In this document: positions 23,819-32,948 of the stretch, in pieces | How the letters are laid out: each line of letters starts with the position of its first letter | Position numbering within the stretch: the first letter of the stretch is position 1 | Assembly: GCF_000758725.1 (NCBI RefSeq) | Contig: NZ_CP009428.1 | Span: 124,001-188,000 of the forward strand | Reading direction: 5' to 3' | From: Paenibacillus odorifer | GTDB lineage: Bacteria > Bacillota > Bacilli > Paenibacillales > Paenibacillaceae | DNA length: 64,000 bases | Position numbers and translations under genes: made by a program | Notes under the pieces: generated by a model | Databases searched by the model: none | Told to the model about the DNA's origin: nothing | The model's input: only the letters and a program-made list of their open reading frames with translations

Positions 23819-24940
23819 ATGGCAGGCGTACGTTTAGAGCATATTTTCAAAAAATACCCGGGTTCAGATAAAGCAACAGTAATGGATATCAATCTTGATA
23901 TTAAAGATAAGGAATTTCTAGTATTGGTTGGACCATCCGGTTGCGGTAAATCCACAACTTTGCGTATGATCGCTGGTCTGGAAGAAATCTCCGAAGGTAA
24001 AATGTACATTGGCGATCGTGTAGTCAACGACGTTGCACCTAAAGACCGCGATATCGCGATGGTATTCCAATCCTACGCCCTGTATCCGCATATGAGCGTA
24101 TACCAAAACATGGCTTTCGGTTTGAAACTTCGTAAAGTGAAGAAAGATGAAATCGACAAGAAAGTACGTGAAGCTGCTAGAATTCTCGATATCGAGCATT
24201 TGCTAGATCGTAAACCAAAAGCACTTTCCGGTGGTCAACGCCAACGTGTAGCTTTGGGACGCGCTATCGTACGTGATCCACAAGTCTTCTTGATGGATGA
24301 GCCTCTTTCCAACTTGGATGCTAAACTTCGTGGTCAAATGCGCGCTGAAATCACTAAACTGGTTAAACGCCTTGAAACCACTTGTATCTACGTAACGCAT
24401 GACCAAACAGAAGCTATGACAATGGGTGACCGTATCGTAGTTATGTATGATGGTATCATTCAACAAGCAGCTTCCCCTGAAGAGTTGTACAATGAACCAA
24501 CTAACCTGTTCGTAGCTGGATTTATCGGATCCCCTACAATGAACTTTATCAATGGTACTTTGTCCGAAGCAAACGGTTCTGTCCGTTTCCGTGCTGAGAA
24601 CCTTGATGTTGAAGTACCAGGCGGAAAAGCTCAAATCATCCGCAGCAAAGGCTACATTGGCAAAGAAGTAATTATGGGCGTTCGTCCAGAAGATATCCAT
24701 GAAGAGCCAGTATTCTTGGAAGCTTCCCCGAACACAATCTTTACTTCATTGGTTGATGTAACTGAAAACCTTGGTCACGAAATGCTCCTTTACTTGAGCG
24801 GCCTTGGTAAATCTACTGTAATCGCTCGTGTAGATGGACGTTCCACTACTCGCGAAGGCAGCAAGCCAAAATTGGCTATCGATATGAACAAAGTTCACTT
24901 CTTCGATAAAGAATCCGAAGTTAACATTCTGTTGGGATAA
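23819..24940 (+). CDS. MsmX/UgpC-type ABC transporter ATP-binding protein
   Basis: ATPase subunit for carbohydrate importers of the CUT1 class. The nucleotide-binding domain (about 1-235) has Walker [11 protein letters not shown]-loop [10 protein letters not shown], signature [14 protein letters not shown], Walker [13 protein letters not shown] and the switch His in [10 protein letters not shown]. The C-terminal ~140 residues are the MalK-type regulatory/TOBE domain. No permease or binding protein is adjacent, so it probably energises several sugar transporters, as MsmX does in B. subtilis. Strong codon bias implies high expression. A clear terminator follows. Confidence 0.93.
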   Translation: MAGVRLEHIFKKYPGSDKATVMDINLDIKDKEFLVLVGPSGCGKSTTLRMIAGLEEISEGKMYIGDRVVNDVAPKDRDIAMVFQSYALYPHMSVYQNMAFGLKLRKVKKDEIDKKVREAARILDIEHLLDRKPKALSGGQRQRVALGRAIVRDPQVFLMDEPLSNLDAKLRGQMRAEITKLVKRLETTCIYVTHDQTEAMTMGDRIVVMYDGIIQQAASPEELYNEPTNLFVAGFIGSPTMNFINGTLSEANGSVRFRAENLDVEVPGGKAQIIRSKGYIGKEVIMGVRPEDIHEEPVFLEASPNTIFTSLVDVTENLGHEMLLYLSGLGKSTVIARVDGRSTTREGSKPKLAIDMNKVHFFDKESEVNILLG

Positions 24941-24964
24941 GATCGCAGGATCTTTTCTCTCTTG

Positions 24965-24994
24965 ATAAAGCCACCCGAAAGGGTGGCTTTATTG
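24965..24994 (+). terminator. Terminator after the msmX-like gene
   Basis: ATAAAGCCACCC-gaaa-GGGTGGCTTTAT, a perfect 12-bp stem, followed by TGTTT. Confidence 0.88.
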
Positions 24995-25150
24995 TTTAAT
25001 TAGGGTCGTAATGGATAGGCGTTAAGATTGCATTCACAAGCGTTATCAATTAAGATAGCAGGAGAATTACCTCCGGAATTGTAATGAGATCGCTGTCAAC
25101 CGGACGCAGTAAGCGGACATATACCGCAGGTGACGAAAGGACGAATTTAC

Positions 25151-26089
25151 ATGGCTAAGAAAGTAAAAGTATCTGAATTGGTACAACATTTTCAATTAGA
25201 GGTTATTTCCGGCCAGGAAGGTCTAAAGCGACCTATTACGGTAGATGACCTGAATCGCCCTGGACTAGAGATTGCTGGTTATTTCGAATATTATCCGGAA
25301 GAACGTGTTCAACTATTAGGTAAGACAGAACTCGCATTCTTCTCCATGCTGCCTGAAGCTGAACGTAAAAGTAGGCTTCGTGGAATCTGTAATGACAATA
25401 CCCCTTGTATCGTAATTACCCGTAGTTTGGATGTACCACAGGAGTTAATTGATATAAGTAATGAAAAGGGACTTCCTGTGCTTCGTAGCTCGATGGCTAC
25501 GACTATTTTCTCCAGCCGTTTGACGAGCTTCTTAGAAGGGAGATTAGCCCCTACAGCAACGATTCATGGTGTACTCTGTGATGTATATGGTGTAGGTATG
25601 CTGATTACTGGTAGTAGTGGTATTGGTAAGAGTGAGACAGCCCTTGAACTTGTAAAACGTGGACATAGACTGATCGCTGATGATGCCGTGGAAATCCGCC
25701 AGACTTCAGATAACCAGCTGCATGGTACAGCCCCTGAGTTGATCCGTCACTTGTTGGAAATTCGCGGAGTAGGTATCATTAACGTAATGACACTTTTTGG
25801 TGCGGGTGCTATCCGTAATCATAAACGGATTACACTTGTCGTTAGATTAGAGGCTTGGCAGCAAGACAAGCAGTATGACCGGCTTGGACTTGATGAGGAA
25901 ACGACGCGGATTATTGATACCGATGTTCCACTTGTAACCATTCCTGTACGTCCAGGACGTAACCTTGCCGTTATTATTGAGGTTGCTGCGATGAACTATC
26001 GCCTGAAGCAAATGGGCTTTAATGCAGCCCTGCAGTTTACGAATAAGTTAACTGCGACCATATCTGAGGATATGGACGATCTCGATTAG
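25151..26089 (+). CDS. hprK: HPr kinase/phosphorylase
   Basis: Bifunctional enzyme that phosphorylates HPr on Ser46 with ATP or PPi when glycolytic intermediates are high, and removes the phosphate when they fall; the sensor of carbon catabolite repression. It has the N-terminal MurF-like domain and the C-terminal kinase with P-loop GSSGIGKSE and the signature [11 protein letters not shown]. The ATG at 25151 is chosen because AAAGGA precedes it; the GTG at 25130 overlaps that site. It heads hprK-lgt-ppaX-acyltransferase, as in B. subtilis. Its HPr substrate is encoded at 57.7 kb. Confidence 0.96.
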   Translation: MAKKVKVSELVQHFQLEVISGQEGLKRPITVDDLNRPGLEIAGYFEYYPEERVQLLGKTELAFFSMLPEAERKSRLRGICNDNTPCIVITRSLDVPQELIDISNEKGLPVLRSSMATTIFSSRLTSFLEGRLAPTATIHGVLCDVYGVGMLITGSSGIGKSETALELVKRGHRLIADDAVEIRQTSDNQLHGTAPELIRHLLEIRGVGIINVMTLFGAGAIRNHKRITLVVRLEAWQQDKQYDRLGLDEETTRIIDTDVPLVTIPVRPGRNLAVIIEVAAMNYRLKQMGFNAALQFTNKLTATISEDMDDLD

Positions 26090-26101
26090 GAGTGTGAGAC
26101 A

Positions 26102-27133
26102 ATGTTCCCATTAGCAATAGATCCTATTGTATTCTCAATTGGATCACTGCCTGTACACTGGTACGGGTTAATACTAGGGGTCGGTGCACTCGCGGGATTA
26201 TTTCTTGCGATCCGCGAGGGCAAACGGTTCGGAATCCCGCAAGAATTCTTTATGGATATGCTGCTACTGGGTGTACCCTCGGCAATTATAGGGGCACGGA
26301 TTTATTTTGTAGCTTTTAAATGGGACGATTATAAGCATAATCTGATAGACGTCTTTAAGATCTGGAATGGCGGCATCGCCATTTACGGCGCATTAATAGG
26401 AGCGATTATTTGCGGAATTATTTATTTCCGTTATAAGGGTTACCCTTTCTGGCGTATTGTTGATATTTGCGCACCTGGACTACTGGCGGGTCAAATGATT
26501 GGCCGCTGGGGAAACTTTGTCAACCAAGAGGCATACGGCAGCGTAGTTGAGGAATCTTTTTTACGGGATAAACTGCATTTACCTGACTTCATCGTTAATC
26601 AAATGTACATAGGGGATGCTTTTCATCATCCGACTTTCCTGTATGAATCTCTTTGGAGCTTACTAGGGATTGCGTTATTGATGGTTCTCCGTCGTCAGAA
26701 GTTTGTACGTGCTGGAGAAATCTTCATGTCTTACTTTATATGGTATTCCATCGGTCGGTTCTTCATCGAGGCTGTGCGTACTGACAGTTTAGCTTTTAAC
26801 GGAAGTGCAGGACTGGCTTCGTTTATAAATGGCTTATGGAGTCCGATGGAATGGTTAGGTTTTGAACAAGGATATCTGGATCCTGCCTATGGTAATATTC
26901 GTATTTCTCAGCTGCTTTCTCTACTGATTATTGTGGCAGCTATATTATTAATCGTTATTCGCAGAGTAACCGGAGAGCCTAAAGCACATTATTCTGACCC
27001 TATCGTATGTACTAAACTGATCCAAGCAGATACTGTAGTGCCAGAAAGCGCAGTAAATACACCGCAGAAAACTCGTCAAGGAACACAACCTGAGCAAGGA
27101 CAGCCAGCGGATGGAGATAAGAAGGAGCAGTAA
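26102..27133 (+). CDS. lgt: Prolipoprotein diacylglyceryl transferase
   Basis: Integral membrane enzyme that moves diacylglycerol from phosphatidylglycerol to the lipobox Cys of prelipoproteins, the first step of lipoprotein maturation. About seven hydrophobic segments are visible. The family signature is GRWGNFVNQEAYG (about residues 137-149), and HWYGLILGVG is near the N-terminus. At 343 aa it is longer than most because of a hydrophilic C-terminal tail of about 50 residues rich in Thr and Gln. It starts 12 bases after hprK. Confidence 0.95.
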   Translation: MFPLAIDPIVFSIGSLPVHWYGLILGVGALAGLFLAIREGKRFGIPQEFFMDMLLLGVPSAIIGARIYFVAFKWDDYKHNLIDVFKIWNGGIAIYGALIGAIICGIIYFRYKGYPFWRIVDICAPGLLAGQMIGRWGNFVNQEAYGSVVEESFLRDKLHLPDFIVNQMYIGDAFHHPTFLYESLWSLLGIALLMVLRRQKFVRAGEIFMSYFIWYSIGRFFIEAVRTDSLAFNGSAGLASFINGLWSPMEWLGFEQGYLDPAYGNIRISQLLSLLIIVAAILLIVIRRVTGEPKAHYSDPIVCTKLIQADTVVPESAVNTPQKTRQGTQPEQGQPADGDKKEQ

Positions 27134-27138
27134 AACTT

Positions 27139-27795
27139 ATGATAGAATGCGTTCTTTTTGATCTGGATGGAACGATTGTCGATACGAATGAGCTAATCAT
27201 TAGTTCATTTATGTACGCGCTGAAGGACAATGGTCTGGCTCCACTGACCAGAGAAGAGATAATTCCGCATATGGGAACAACCCTTCAGCAACAGATGAGA
27301 GTATTCTCTGGACTAGAGGATGTAAATGGTACGTTAGAAAAGTCCTATCGTTCTTATAATAATGAGCATCATGATGAGTTAGTGCGGTCCTTCCCGCTTG
27401 TAAAGGAGACCATTGAGGAGCTCTCGAGTCGTGGGATCAAACTTGGGATTGTAACTACTAAGATCCGTCCAACAACGATCAAGACTCTGGAAAGGTTCGA
27501 TTTGCTTAAGTACATGGATACGATTGTGACTGTGAACGATGTTACTGAACCAAAGCCACATCCGGAGCCCGTTCTGACAGCGGTCAAAAACCTTGGCGTT
27601 GATCCTCGTAAAACCTTAATGATAGGTGACAGTGCGGTTGATATTCAATCAGCCAAAGCTGCCGGTGTATACGCTGTTGGAGTATCTTGGTCTTTGAAGG
27701 GCGAGGATACGCTCCGCAAGTATGATCCGGACTTTATCATCCATAACATGAAGGATATTATAGAAATTATGGAGCGAGGAACGAATGAATCGTGA
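27139..27795 (+). CDS. ppaX: Pyrophosphatase PpaX
   Basis: HAD-superfamily hydrolase that splits the pyrophosphate released when HprK dephosphorylates HPr, pulling that reaction forward. HAD motifs: I FDLDGTIVDTNE (nucleophile Asp8), II GIVTTK, III Lys in TEPKPHPEPV, IV MIGDSAVD. At 218 aa it matches the family. The position downstream of hprK and lgt supports PpaX over a generic phosphoglycolate phosphatase. It overlaps the next gene by four bases (GTGA). Confidence 0.9.
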   Translation: MIECVLFDLDGTIVDTNELIISSFMYALKDNGLAPLTREEIIPHMGTTLQQQMRVFSGLEDVNGTLEKSYRSYNNEHHDELVRSFPLVKETIEELSSRGIKLGIVTTKIRPTTIKTLERFDLLKYMDTIVTVNDVTEPKPHPEPVLTAVKNLGVDPRKTLMIGDSAVDIQSAKAAGVYAVGVSWSLKGEDTLRKYDPDFIIHNMKDIIEIMERGTNES

Positions 27796-28301
27796 GAAAC
27801 GTAACCCGTTATCCAGTAGAAGGTCATAACTCACTTTGGTATATTTACCGTACGGTCAGCCCTTGGAAGGGTGTCCGCAACTTTATTTTTATTCAGATTG
27901 CCCGCTATTGTCCGATTCTACCGTTAAAGAATTGGATCTATCGACGGATGCTGGGGATGAAAGTTGGTAAACACACGGCTTTTGGTCTTATGGCAATGGT
28001 GGATGTGTTTTTTCCGGAGAAAATAACGGTAGGTGAGAATTCTATTATTGGTTATAACACGACGATTCTAGCGCATGAGTATCTGATCAAGGAATATCGC
28101 CTGGGCGAAGTGGTGATCGGTGAAAATGTATTGATCGGCGCGAATACAACGATTCTTCCCGGTGTAACCATTGGAGATTGGGCAGTTATAGCTGCTGGCT
28201 CCGTGGTGCACAAAAATGTGGCAGCTGGCTCTTTTGTCGGGGGCAATCCACTGCGAGAGCTGCGCCCCTCTTCAACGGAAGAACATGCGGAACAAGTGTA
28301 A
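27792..28301 (+). CDS. Acyltransferase of the left-handed beta-helix family (YvoF-like)
   Basis: Hexapeptide-repeat acetyl/acyltransferase. The repeats (I/V-G-x-N/D-x-x-I) run from about residue 75 to 155: ITVGENSIIGYNTTILAHEYLIKEYRLGEVVIGENVLIGANTTILPGVTIG. A catalytic-type His follows in LAHEYL. Order and overlap with ppaX match yvoF in B. subtilis. The substrate is not known; maltose/galactoside O-acetyltransferases are the nearest named relatives. It starts at GTG. Confidence 0.85.
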   Translation: MRNVTRYPVEGHNSLWYIYRTVSPWKGVRNFIFIQIARYCPILPLKNWIYRRMLGMKVGKHTAFGLMAMVDVFFPEKITVGENSIIGYNTTILAHEYLIKEYRLGEVVIGENVLIGANTTILPGVTIGDWAVIAAGSVVHKNVAAGSFVGGNPLRELRPSSTEEHAEQV

Positions 28302-28314
28302 ACGATGCTTTTTT

Positions 28315-28371
28315 AACCCTGCAGTTACATATTGCGTTTTTTTAGCGCAGGTTCTGCAGGGTTTCTTGCGT
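28315..28371 (+). terminator. Terminator of the hprK operon
   Basis: AACCCTGCAG pairs with CTGCAGGGTT across a ~36-nt loop; TTTCTTG follows. The large loop makes efficiency uncertain. Confidence 0.6.
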
Positions 28372-28594
28372 CTTAGAGAAGATTATTAAGGAAACTTTAA
28401 GTTCTTCTTAAGTTTTTAGAACAGATACATTCGATATAATTAGCGTTAGTGATAAGGCGAATCCCACGCTAGGCATTCAGCTTCAAATATCAGAATGTAA
28501 AATCAGCAGGTGCAGGCTTCCTGGTATTTTCAGTTTCCACATTCCGCTTAGCGTCTCTATGAACAACCATCATAGTAGAGAAGAGGAATATAAT

Positions 28595-29803
28595 ATGAAC
28601 ACTGCGAGACAGGAAAGGCTGCCCCAGCTGGATATCTTCAGAGCATTAGCGATCTTAGGCGTATTGCATGTGCATTCCTCATCTTTTGCCGCTGGAGAGC
28701 AGGCACTGCATTCACCTTATTATTACTGGCTGAACTGGATCAACATTTTCTTTAAATTCGGTACGCCCTCATTTATTTTTCTGAGCAGCTTTGTATTGTT
28801 TTATAATTATTATGGGCGCCCTGTGACACGCAGCTTGATTATTAATTTCTACCGTCGTCGATTAAAGTATATTTTATTGCCTTATCTGCTAGCCTCTATG
28901 GGCTATTACGCACTAACCTTATATGTGAACGGACGATTGACCCAGAACCTCGGTGGCAACCTGTACAGCTTTATTAGAGCGTTATTCTCAGGTTCCGCAT
29001 ATGCGCATTTGTATTTTGTATTTATCAGCATTCAGTTTTATTTGCTTTTTCCAGTACTGCTTAAGCTACTCCAGAGTTCCCGCTTTTTAATAAAATGGGC
29101 GATTCCACTCGGATTGGCACTTCAGTGGGGGTTTATTTTCTGGAATAAATACGAACTGCACATTGTTGAAAAAGGGAGCTTGGCGATCTCTTATCTGGCT
29201 TATTATATGATGGGCGCTTATATCGCGATTCACTTTGAGAAGGTGAAGACGTGGCTGATGAAGCCATGGAGGCAGCTAACTGCCAAGCAAAAAGGATGGA
29301 CTGCCCTGTTAGTGAGCGGGTGGTTAATTGCAGCCTTTATCCATGTGCAGCTATGGTATGTGGCCCGCCATTTTGGGGTGTGGACGGATTCGTTGTGGTA
29401 CGAGCTATTATGGAATGTCCATACGATGTTATCAGCATTGGTTCTGTTGTATGCTACATTTCTGATCTATCGTAAGGCTCCTCGCGGGATTGTTGCTTTT
29501 TTTACTCGTTTGGGTGAACTCTCCTTTGCGATATATTTGATTCATCCGCTATTGCTGGCGGTATATCGCAGGTTCAGATATCATATTCCCCTAGAGTCGC
29601 TAACATATGTTTTGTTCATCTACGGAGGGCTTGTGGTCGCACTGGGAGGGAGCTGGCTTATTGTGCAGTTTGCTTTCCGGCGAGTTCCGGGTTCATGGAT
29701 TATTTTTGGAAGCGTGCCTCGCTCTTTGGAGTCCAGTCCGCAGGAAAAGTCAGGTTATATCCCTGAGGAACGGGCAAAGGGGTTCGTGCAGCAGGAGAAA
29801 TAA
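28595..29803 (+). CDS. Membrane acyltransferase, acyltransferase-3 family (copy 1)
   Basis: Polytopic protein with about ten hydrophobic segments. It has the family start RLPQLDIFRALAILGVLHVHSSS, which carries the conserved Arg and His, and the motif FGTPSFIFLSSFVLFYNY. These enzymes move acyl groups onto surface sugars or exported molecules. ATG 28595 is preferred over 28559 because AGAGGAATATAAT precedes it. The next gene is a paralogue sharing LDIFRA, PSFIFLS, AYAHLYF/AYTHLYY and the closing VPGSWIIFGS. Substrate unknown. Confidence 0.87.
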   Translation: MNTARQERLPQLDIFRALAILGVLHVHSSSFAAGEQALHSPYYYWLNWINIFFKFGTPSFIFLSSFVLFYNYYGRPVTRSLIINFYRRRLKYILLPYLLASMGYYALTLYVNGRLTQNLGGNLYSFIRALFSGSAYAHLYFVFISIQFYLLFPVLLKLLQSSRFLIKWAIPLGLALQWGFIFWNKYELHIVEKGSLAISYLAYYMMGAYIAIHFEKVKTWLMKPWRQLTAKQKGWTALLVSGWLIAAFIHVQLWYVARHFGVWTDSLWYELLWNVHTMLSALVLLYATFLIYRKAPRGIVAFFTRLGELSFAIYLIHPLLLAVYRRFRYHIPLESLTYVLFIYGGLVVALGGSWLIVQFAFRRVPGSWIIFGSVPRSLESSPQEKSGYIPEERAKGFVQQEK

Positions 29804-29914
29804 CGTTAAAAGAAGGTCTCATACACGCACACGCTTAAACGTGGGGAGGTAGCCTTCATAATACTTGGTTAAAAAGGCATCACTTCGATGCGGAGCTTAA
29901 CAGGAGGAAAGATT

Positions 29915-31072
29915 ATGAGACAAAAAGAAAGAATTCCGCAGCTGGATATTTTTCGGGCGATTGCTATTTTTGCAGTGCTGGCTATTCATGCTACTTCACG
30001 AACGTTGGCGGAGACACTAGGCACAAACATGTTTCATCCGTTCTTATTTATTAATAAATTCAGCCAGTTCGCCGTACCTTCATTCATATTTTTGAGTGGG
30101 TTCGTGCTCTTCTATAACTATATTGACCGTCCGCTGGGTGGCAAAACGCTAGGAAAGTTCTACTCTAGAAGGCTGCTTTATATTATTGTGCCTTATGTAG
30201 TGTTTTCGCTGCTGTATTTTGCGTTAAAAATGAATGCCGGAAATACTTGGGGCTTACCTCCGGGGGAGATGGCTTCTAAGCTATGGAAGTATTTATGGAC
30301 AGGAACGGCATATACGCATCTGTATTATATTATTATCATTATTCAGTTTTACGTGTTATTTCCGCTTATTTTGTGGTGCTTGCAAAAGGTTCGTCATCTG
30401 GCGGCTTGGGCGCCGCTGATCGGGTTATTACTACAGTGGGGTTTTGTGCTGCTGAATAAATACATGACCAATCACGGGTATTGGCAGTTATCCAAGGGGA
30501 GTCTGGCGATTACTTATTTCTCGTATTTCCTGCTGGGTGCTGGGATTGCGGTGTATTATTCTTCTTTGAAAAAATGGCTAGTGCCTTCACGTGAAGGCTG
30601 GCGCGCCGGTAAAGGTCCGGTTTGGATTACGTTGTGGTTGTTATGGATTGTATCAGGGGTTGTTCATGTTGAGCTATGGTTTAACAACTACACGAAAAAA
30701 ACTGTCATCAACAGCTTATGGTATGAGGGTTTCTCTAATCTACATGCGCTACTCTCTTGTGTGGTGCTGTTGCAAATCTCCTTCTTGCTCTATGGAGCGG
30801 GTCGAAGCTTGCTGACAAGACTCTTGGTATCCGTGGGAGCATGCTCCTTCGGGATTTATCTATTACACCCTATGTTGCTGTATTTCTATAGAAAATTACC
30901 GTTTCACGGGGGTTCTCTTGCGTACATCGCAGCGATTGCAGGAGGATGGCTTGTTGCGCTGCTGGTCTCATGGCTGGCAGTGGCTCTCGTCTTCCGGTAT
31001 GTGCCTGCGTCTTGGATTATTTTCGGATCAGGCGCACCAAAGAAAGCTAAAACAGGTTCCCAAAGCGCATAG
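29915..31072 (+). CDS. Membrane acyltransferase, acyltransferase-3 family (copy 2)
   Basis: Paralogue of the preceding gene, 111 bases downstream and probably co-transcribed. It opens RIPQLDIFRAIAIFAVLAIHATS with the conserved Arg and His, then FAVPSFIFLSGFVLFYNY, and ends VPASWIIFGS, as copy 1 does. About ten membrane segments. The ATG at 29915 has AGGAGGAAAGATT directly before it. The pair looks like a tandem duplication that has diverged, since similarity is strongest at the ends. An O-acyltransferase acting at the membrane is likely; its target is not known. Confidence 0.87.
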   Translation: MRQKERIPQLDIFRAIAIFAVLAIHATSRTLAETLGTNMFHPFLFINKFSQFAVPSFIFLSGFVLFYNYIDRPLGGKTLGKFYSRRLLYIIVPYVVFSLLYFALKMNAGNTWGLPPGEMASKLWKYLWTGTAYTHLYYIIIIIQFYVLFPLILWCLQKVRHLAAWAPLIGLLLQWGFVLLNKYMTNHGYWQLSKGSLAITYFSYFLLGAGIAVYYSSLKKWLVPSREGWRAGKGPVWITLWLLWIVSGVVHVELWFNNYTKKTVINSLWYEGFSNLHALLSCVVLLQISFLLYGAGRSLLTRLLVSVGACSFGIYLLHPMLLYFYRKLPFHGGSLAYIAAIAGGWLVALLVSWLAVALVFRYVPASWIIFGSGAPKKAKTGSQSA

Positions 31073-31089
31073 TTTACTGCTAGGTAATA

Positions 31090-31136
31090 TAAAAGCGTCG
31101 GTCTCCCGTATGTGCGGGTTGACCGGCGCTTTTTAT
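31090..31136. terminator. Bidirectional terminator
   Basis: AAAAGCGTCGGTC pairs with GACCGGCGCTTTT with an inner CCCG/CGGG stem, between the acyltransferase gene and the convergent gluconokinase gene. T-runs on both strands. Confidence 0.82.
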
Positions 31137-31144
31137 TTTTTGCT

Positions 31145-32689
31145 CTATTCTCCAGCTTGTTCCCGCTGAAACTCCGCAATAGCTTGATACTGGCTTTCCA
31201 GACTACGGTAGACGGAAATATAAATCGGCAGCAGCTGCTTGTACACTTTGGTATGTTCATCAATCGGATCATGCTGGTAAGTTGAGCCGATCATGTCGAA
31301 TACAACATCGAAGGAGTCCACGCGGCCCGTTGCGTAAAGTCCAAGCACTACTGCTCCGAGGCAGGAGCTTTCGATACTCTCCGGAATGATGACCTCTTGA
31401 TCAAAAATATCAGACATCATCTGCCGCCATACTGAGGAGCGGGCAAAGCCCCCTGTAGCCAGAATTTTGCTAGGACGCCCGATTTGCTCTTCCATAGCTA
31501 GCAGAACCATATACATATTGAAAATTACGCCTTCTAGTACCGAGCGAATCATATGCTCCTTATGGTGATTCATCGAAAGGCCGAAGAAGGAGCCACGAGC
31601 ATCAGGATTCCACAGCGGTGCCCGTTCACCAGTTAAGTAAGGATGGAACAAAAGACCACCGCTACCTGCCGGAACTTGTTCCGCGATGCGCGTTAGAACC
31701 TCGTAAGGGTCAATGCCAAGACGTTTGGCGGTTTCGACTTCAGAAGCAGCGAACTCATCCCGTACCCAGCGGAACAACATACCGCCGTTATTAACGGGTC
31801 CTCCGATCACCCAATGTTTTGGGGTTAAGTTATAACAGAAGGTCCGTCCTTTAGGGTCGGTAAGCGGGTGATCGACTACGGTACGAATCGCTCCGCTTGT
31901 TCCAATCGTAGCGGCCACTACACCGGGCTTAATCGCGCCTACGCCAAGGTTGGACAAGACGCCATCACTGGCTCCTACGACAAAAGGTGTGGCCGGGAGC
32001 AGTAACAGCTCCTCTGCTAGACCGGGAAGCAGGCCTTGCATGATCTCTGTGGTGGGAACAAGCCGTGAGAGTTGATCTGGTGAAATATGGGCTATCTCCA
32101 GGGCCTCTTTATCCCACTCCAAAAGTTTAAGGTTGAGCATGCCTGTAGAAGAGGCAATGGAATGATCGATGATGTATTCGCCGAACAGCCGAGCGAATAT
32201 GTATTCTTTTATAGAAATGAATTTATAGGCTTGTTGGAACAACTCAGGCTGCTCATCCCGAAGCCACATTAGCTTGGTAATCGGTGACATAGGATGAATA
32301 GGTGTTCCTGTGCGCAAATACAACTCATGTCCGTTAAACTCGTTCTTCAGGCGAAGTGCAGACCCGGCACTACGGTTGTCAGCCCAAGTGATGCAGGCAG
32401 TAAGTGGTTTACCTAGCTGATCAATTGCAATGACACTGTGCATGGCTGAACTGAAAGAGACGAATAGGATCTTATCTGGAGTTACGGCGCTTTGCCGCAT
32501 GACATTAGAGATGGTATGAAAGACTGCACCTAGGATTTGCTCTGGGTCCTGCTCCGCTATAGAAGGGGAGGGTTGATGCAAGGGATAACCCATATTCGCT
32601 TGTGCAACTATGGCTCCATTCTCCTCGAAGAGAACTGCCTTTGTACTTGTAGTACCAATATCAACGCCAATCATATAGGATTTAGTCAA
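31145..32689 (-). CDS. gntK: Gluconokinase (FGGY family)
   Basis: Phosphorylates gluconate to 6-phosphogluconate for the pentose phosphate pathway. It has the FGGY start YMIGVDIGTTSTKAVLF and the C-terminal signature region GGFARSSVWRQMMSDIF. At 514 aa it matches GntK of B. subtilis. No gluconate permease (gntP) or 6-phosphogluconate dehydrogenase (gntZ) lies next to it, so uptake must be encoded elsewhere. It stands alone on the minus strand between plus-strand operons. Xylulokinase is the main alternative, but the sequence reads closer to GntK. Confidence 0.88.
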   Translation of the reverse strand: MTKSYMIGVDIGTTSTKAVLFEENGAIVAQANMGYPLHQPSPSIAEQDPEQILGAVFHTISNVMRQSAVTPDKILFVSFSSAMHSVIAIDQLGKPLTACITWADNRSAGSALRLKNEFNGHELYLRTGTPIHPMSPITKLMWLRDEQPELFQQAYKFISIKEYIFARLFGEYIIDHSIASSTGMLNLKLLEWDKEALEIAHISPDQLSRLVPTTEIMQGLLPGLAEELLLLPATPFVVGASDGVLSNLGVGAIKPGVVAATIGTSGAIRTVVDHPLTDPKGRTFCYNLTPKHWVIGGPVNNGGMLFRWVRDEFAASEVETAKRLGIDPYEVLTRIAEQVPAGSGGLLFHPYLTGERAPLWNPDARGSFFGLSMNHHKEHMIRSVLEGVIFNMYMVLLAMEEQIGRPSKILATGGFARSSVWRQMMSDIFDQEVIIPESIESSCLGAVVLGLYATGRVDSFDVVFDMIGSTYQHDPIDEHTKVYKQLLPIYISVYRSLESQYQAIAEFQREQAGE

Positions 32690-32948
32690 GCGTTAGCCCT
32701 TCTTTCTAGGTGAAAGTATATTTTTAGAACACCAATTACAAAATTATGAAGTACAATCGTATTAGCTCATTATAGTATTCGATAAGCGGGGAGGCAAAAA
32801 TAAAGAAAATGCCAAACGCTCGACTAAGGGTTTGATTGACGAAAAAGCAGTGAACATGATACGATATTGAAAATACTTTAATTTGCTACCACTTTACCAT
32901 AGTAAAGTAAACATAAACAGTATCTAATGATAACTGACGAGGTGAACA

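Noticed and set aside
32690-32948. T-box leader before hisZ
   Set aside because: No AGGGTGGNACCGCG-type core or matching antiterminator/terminator pair was found in the gap.
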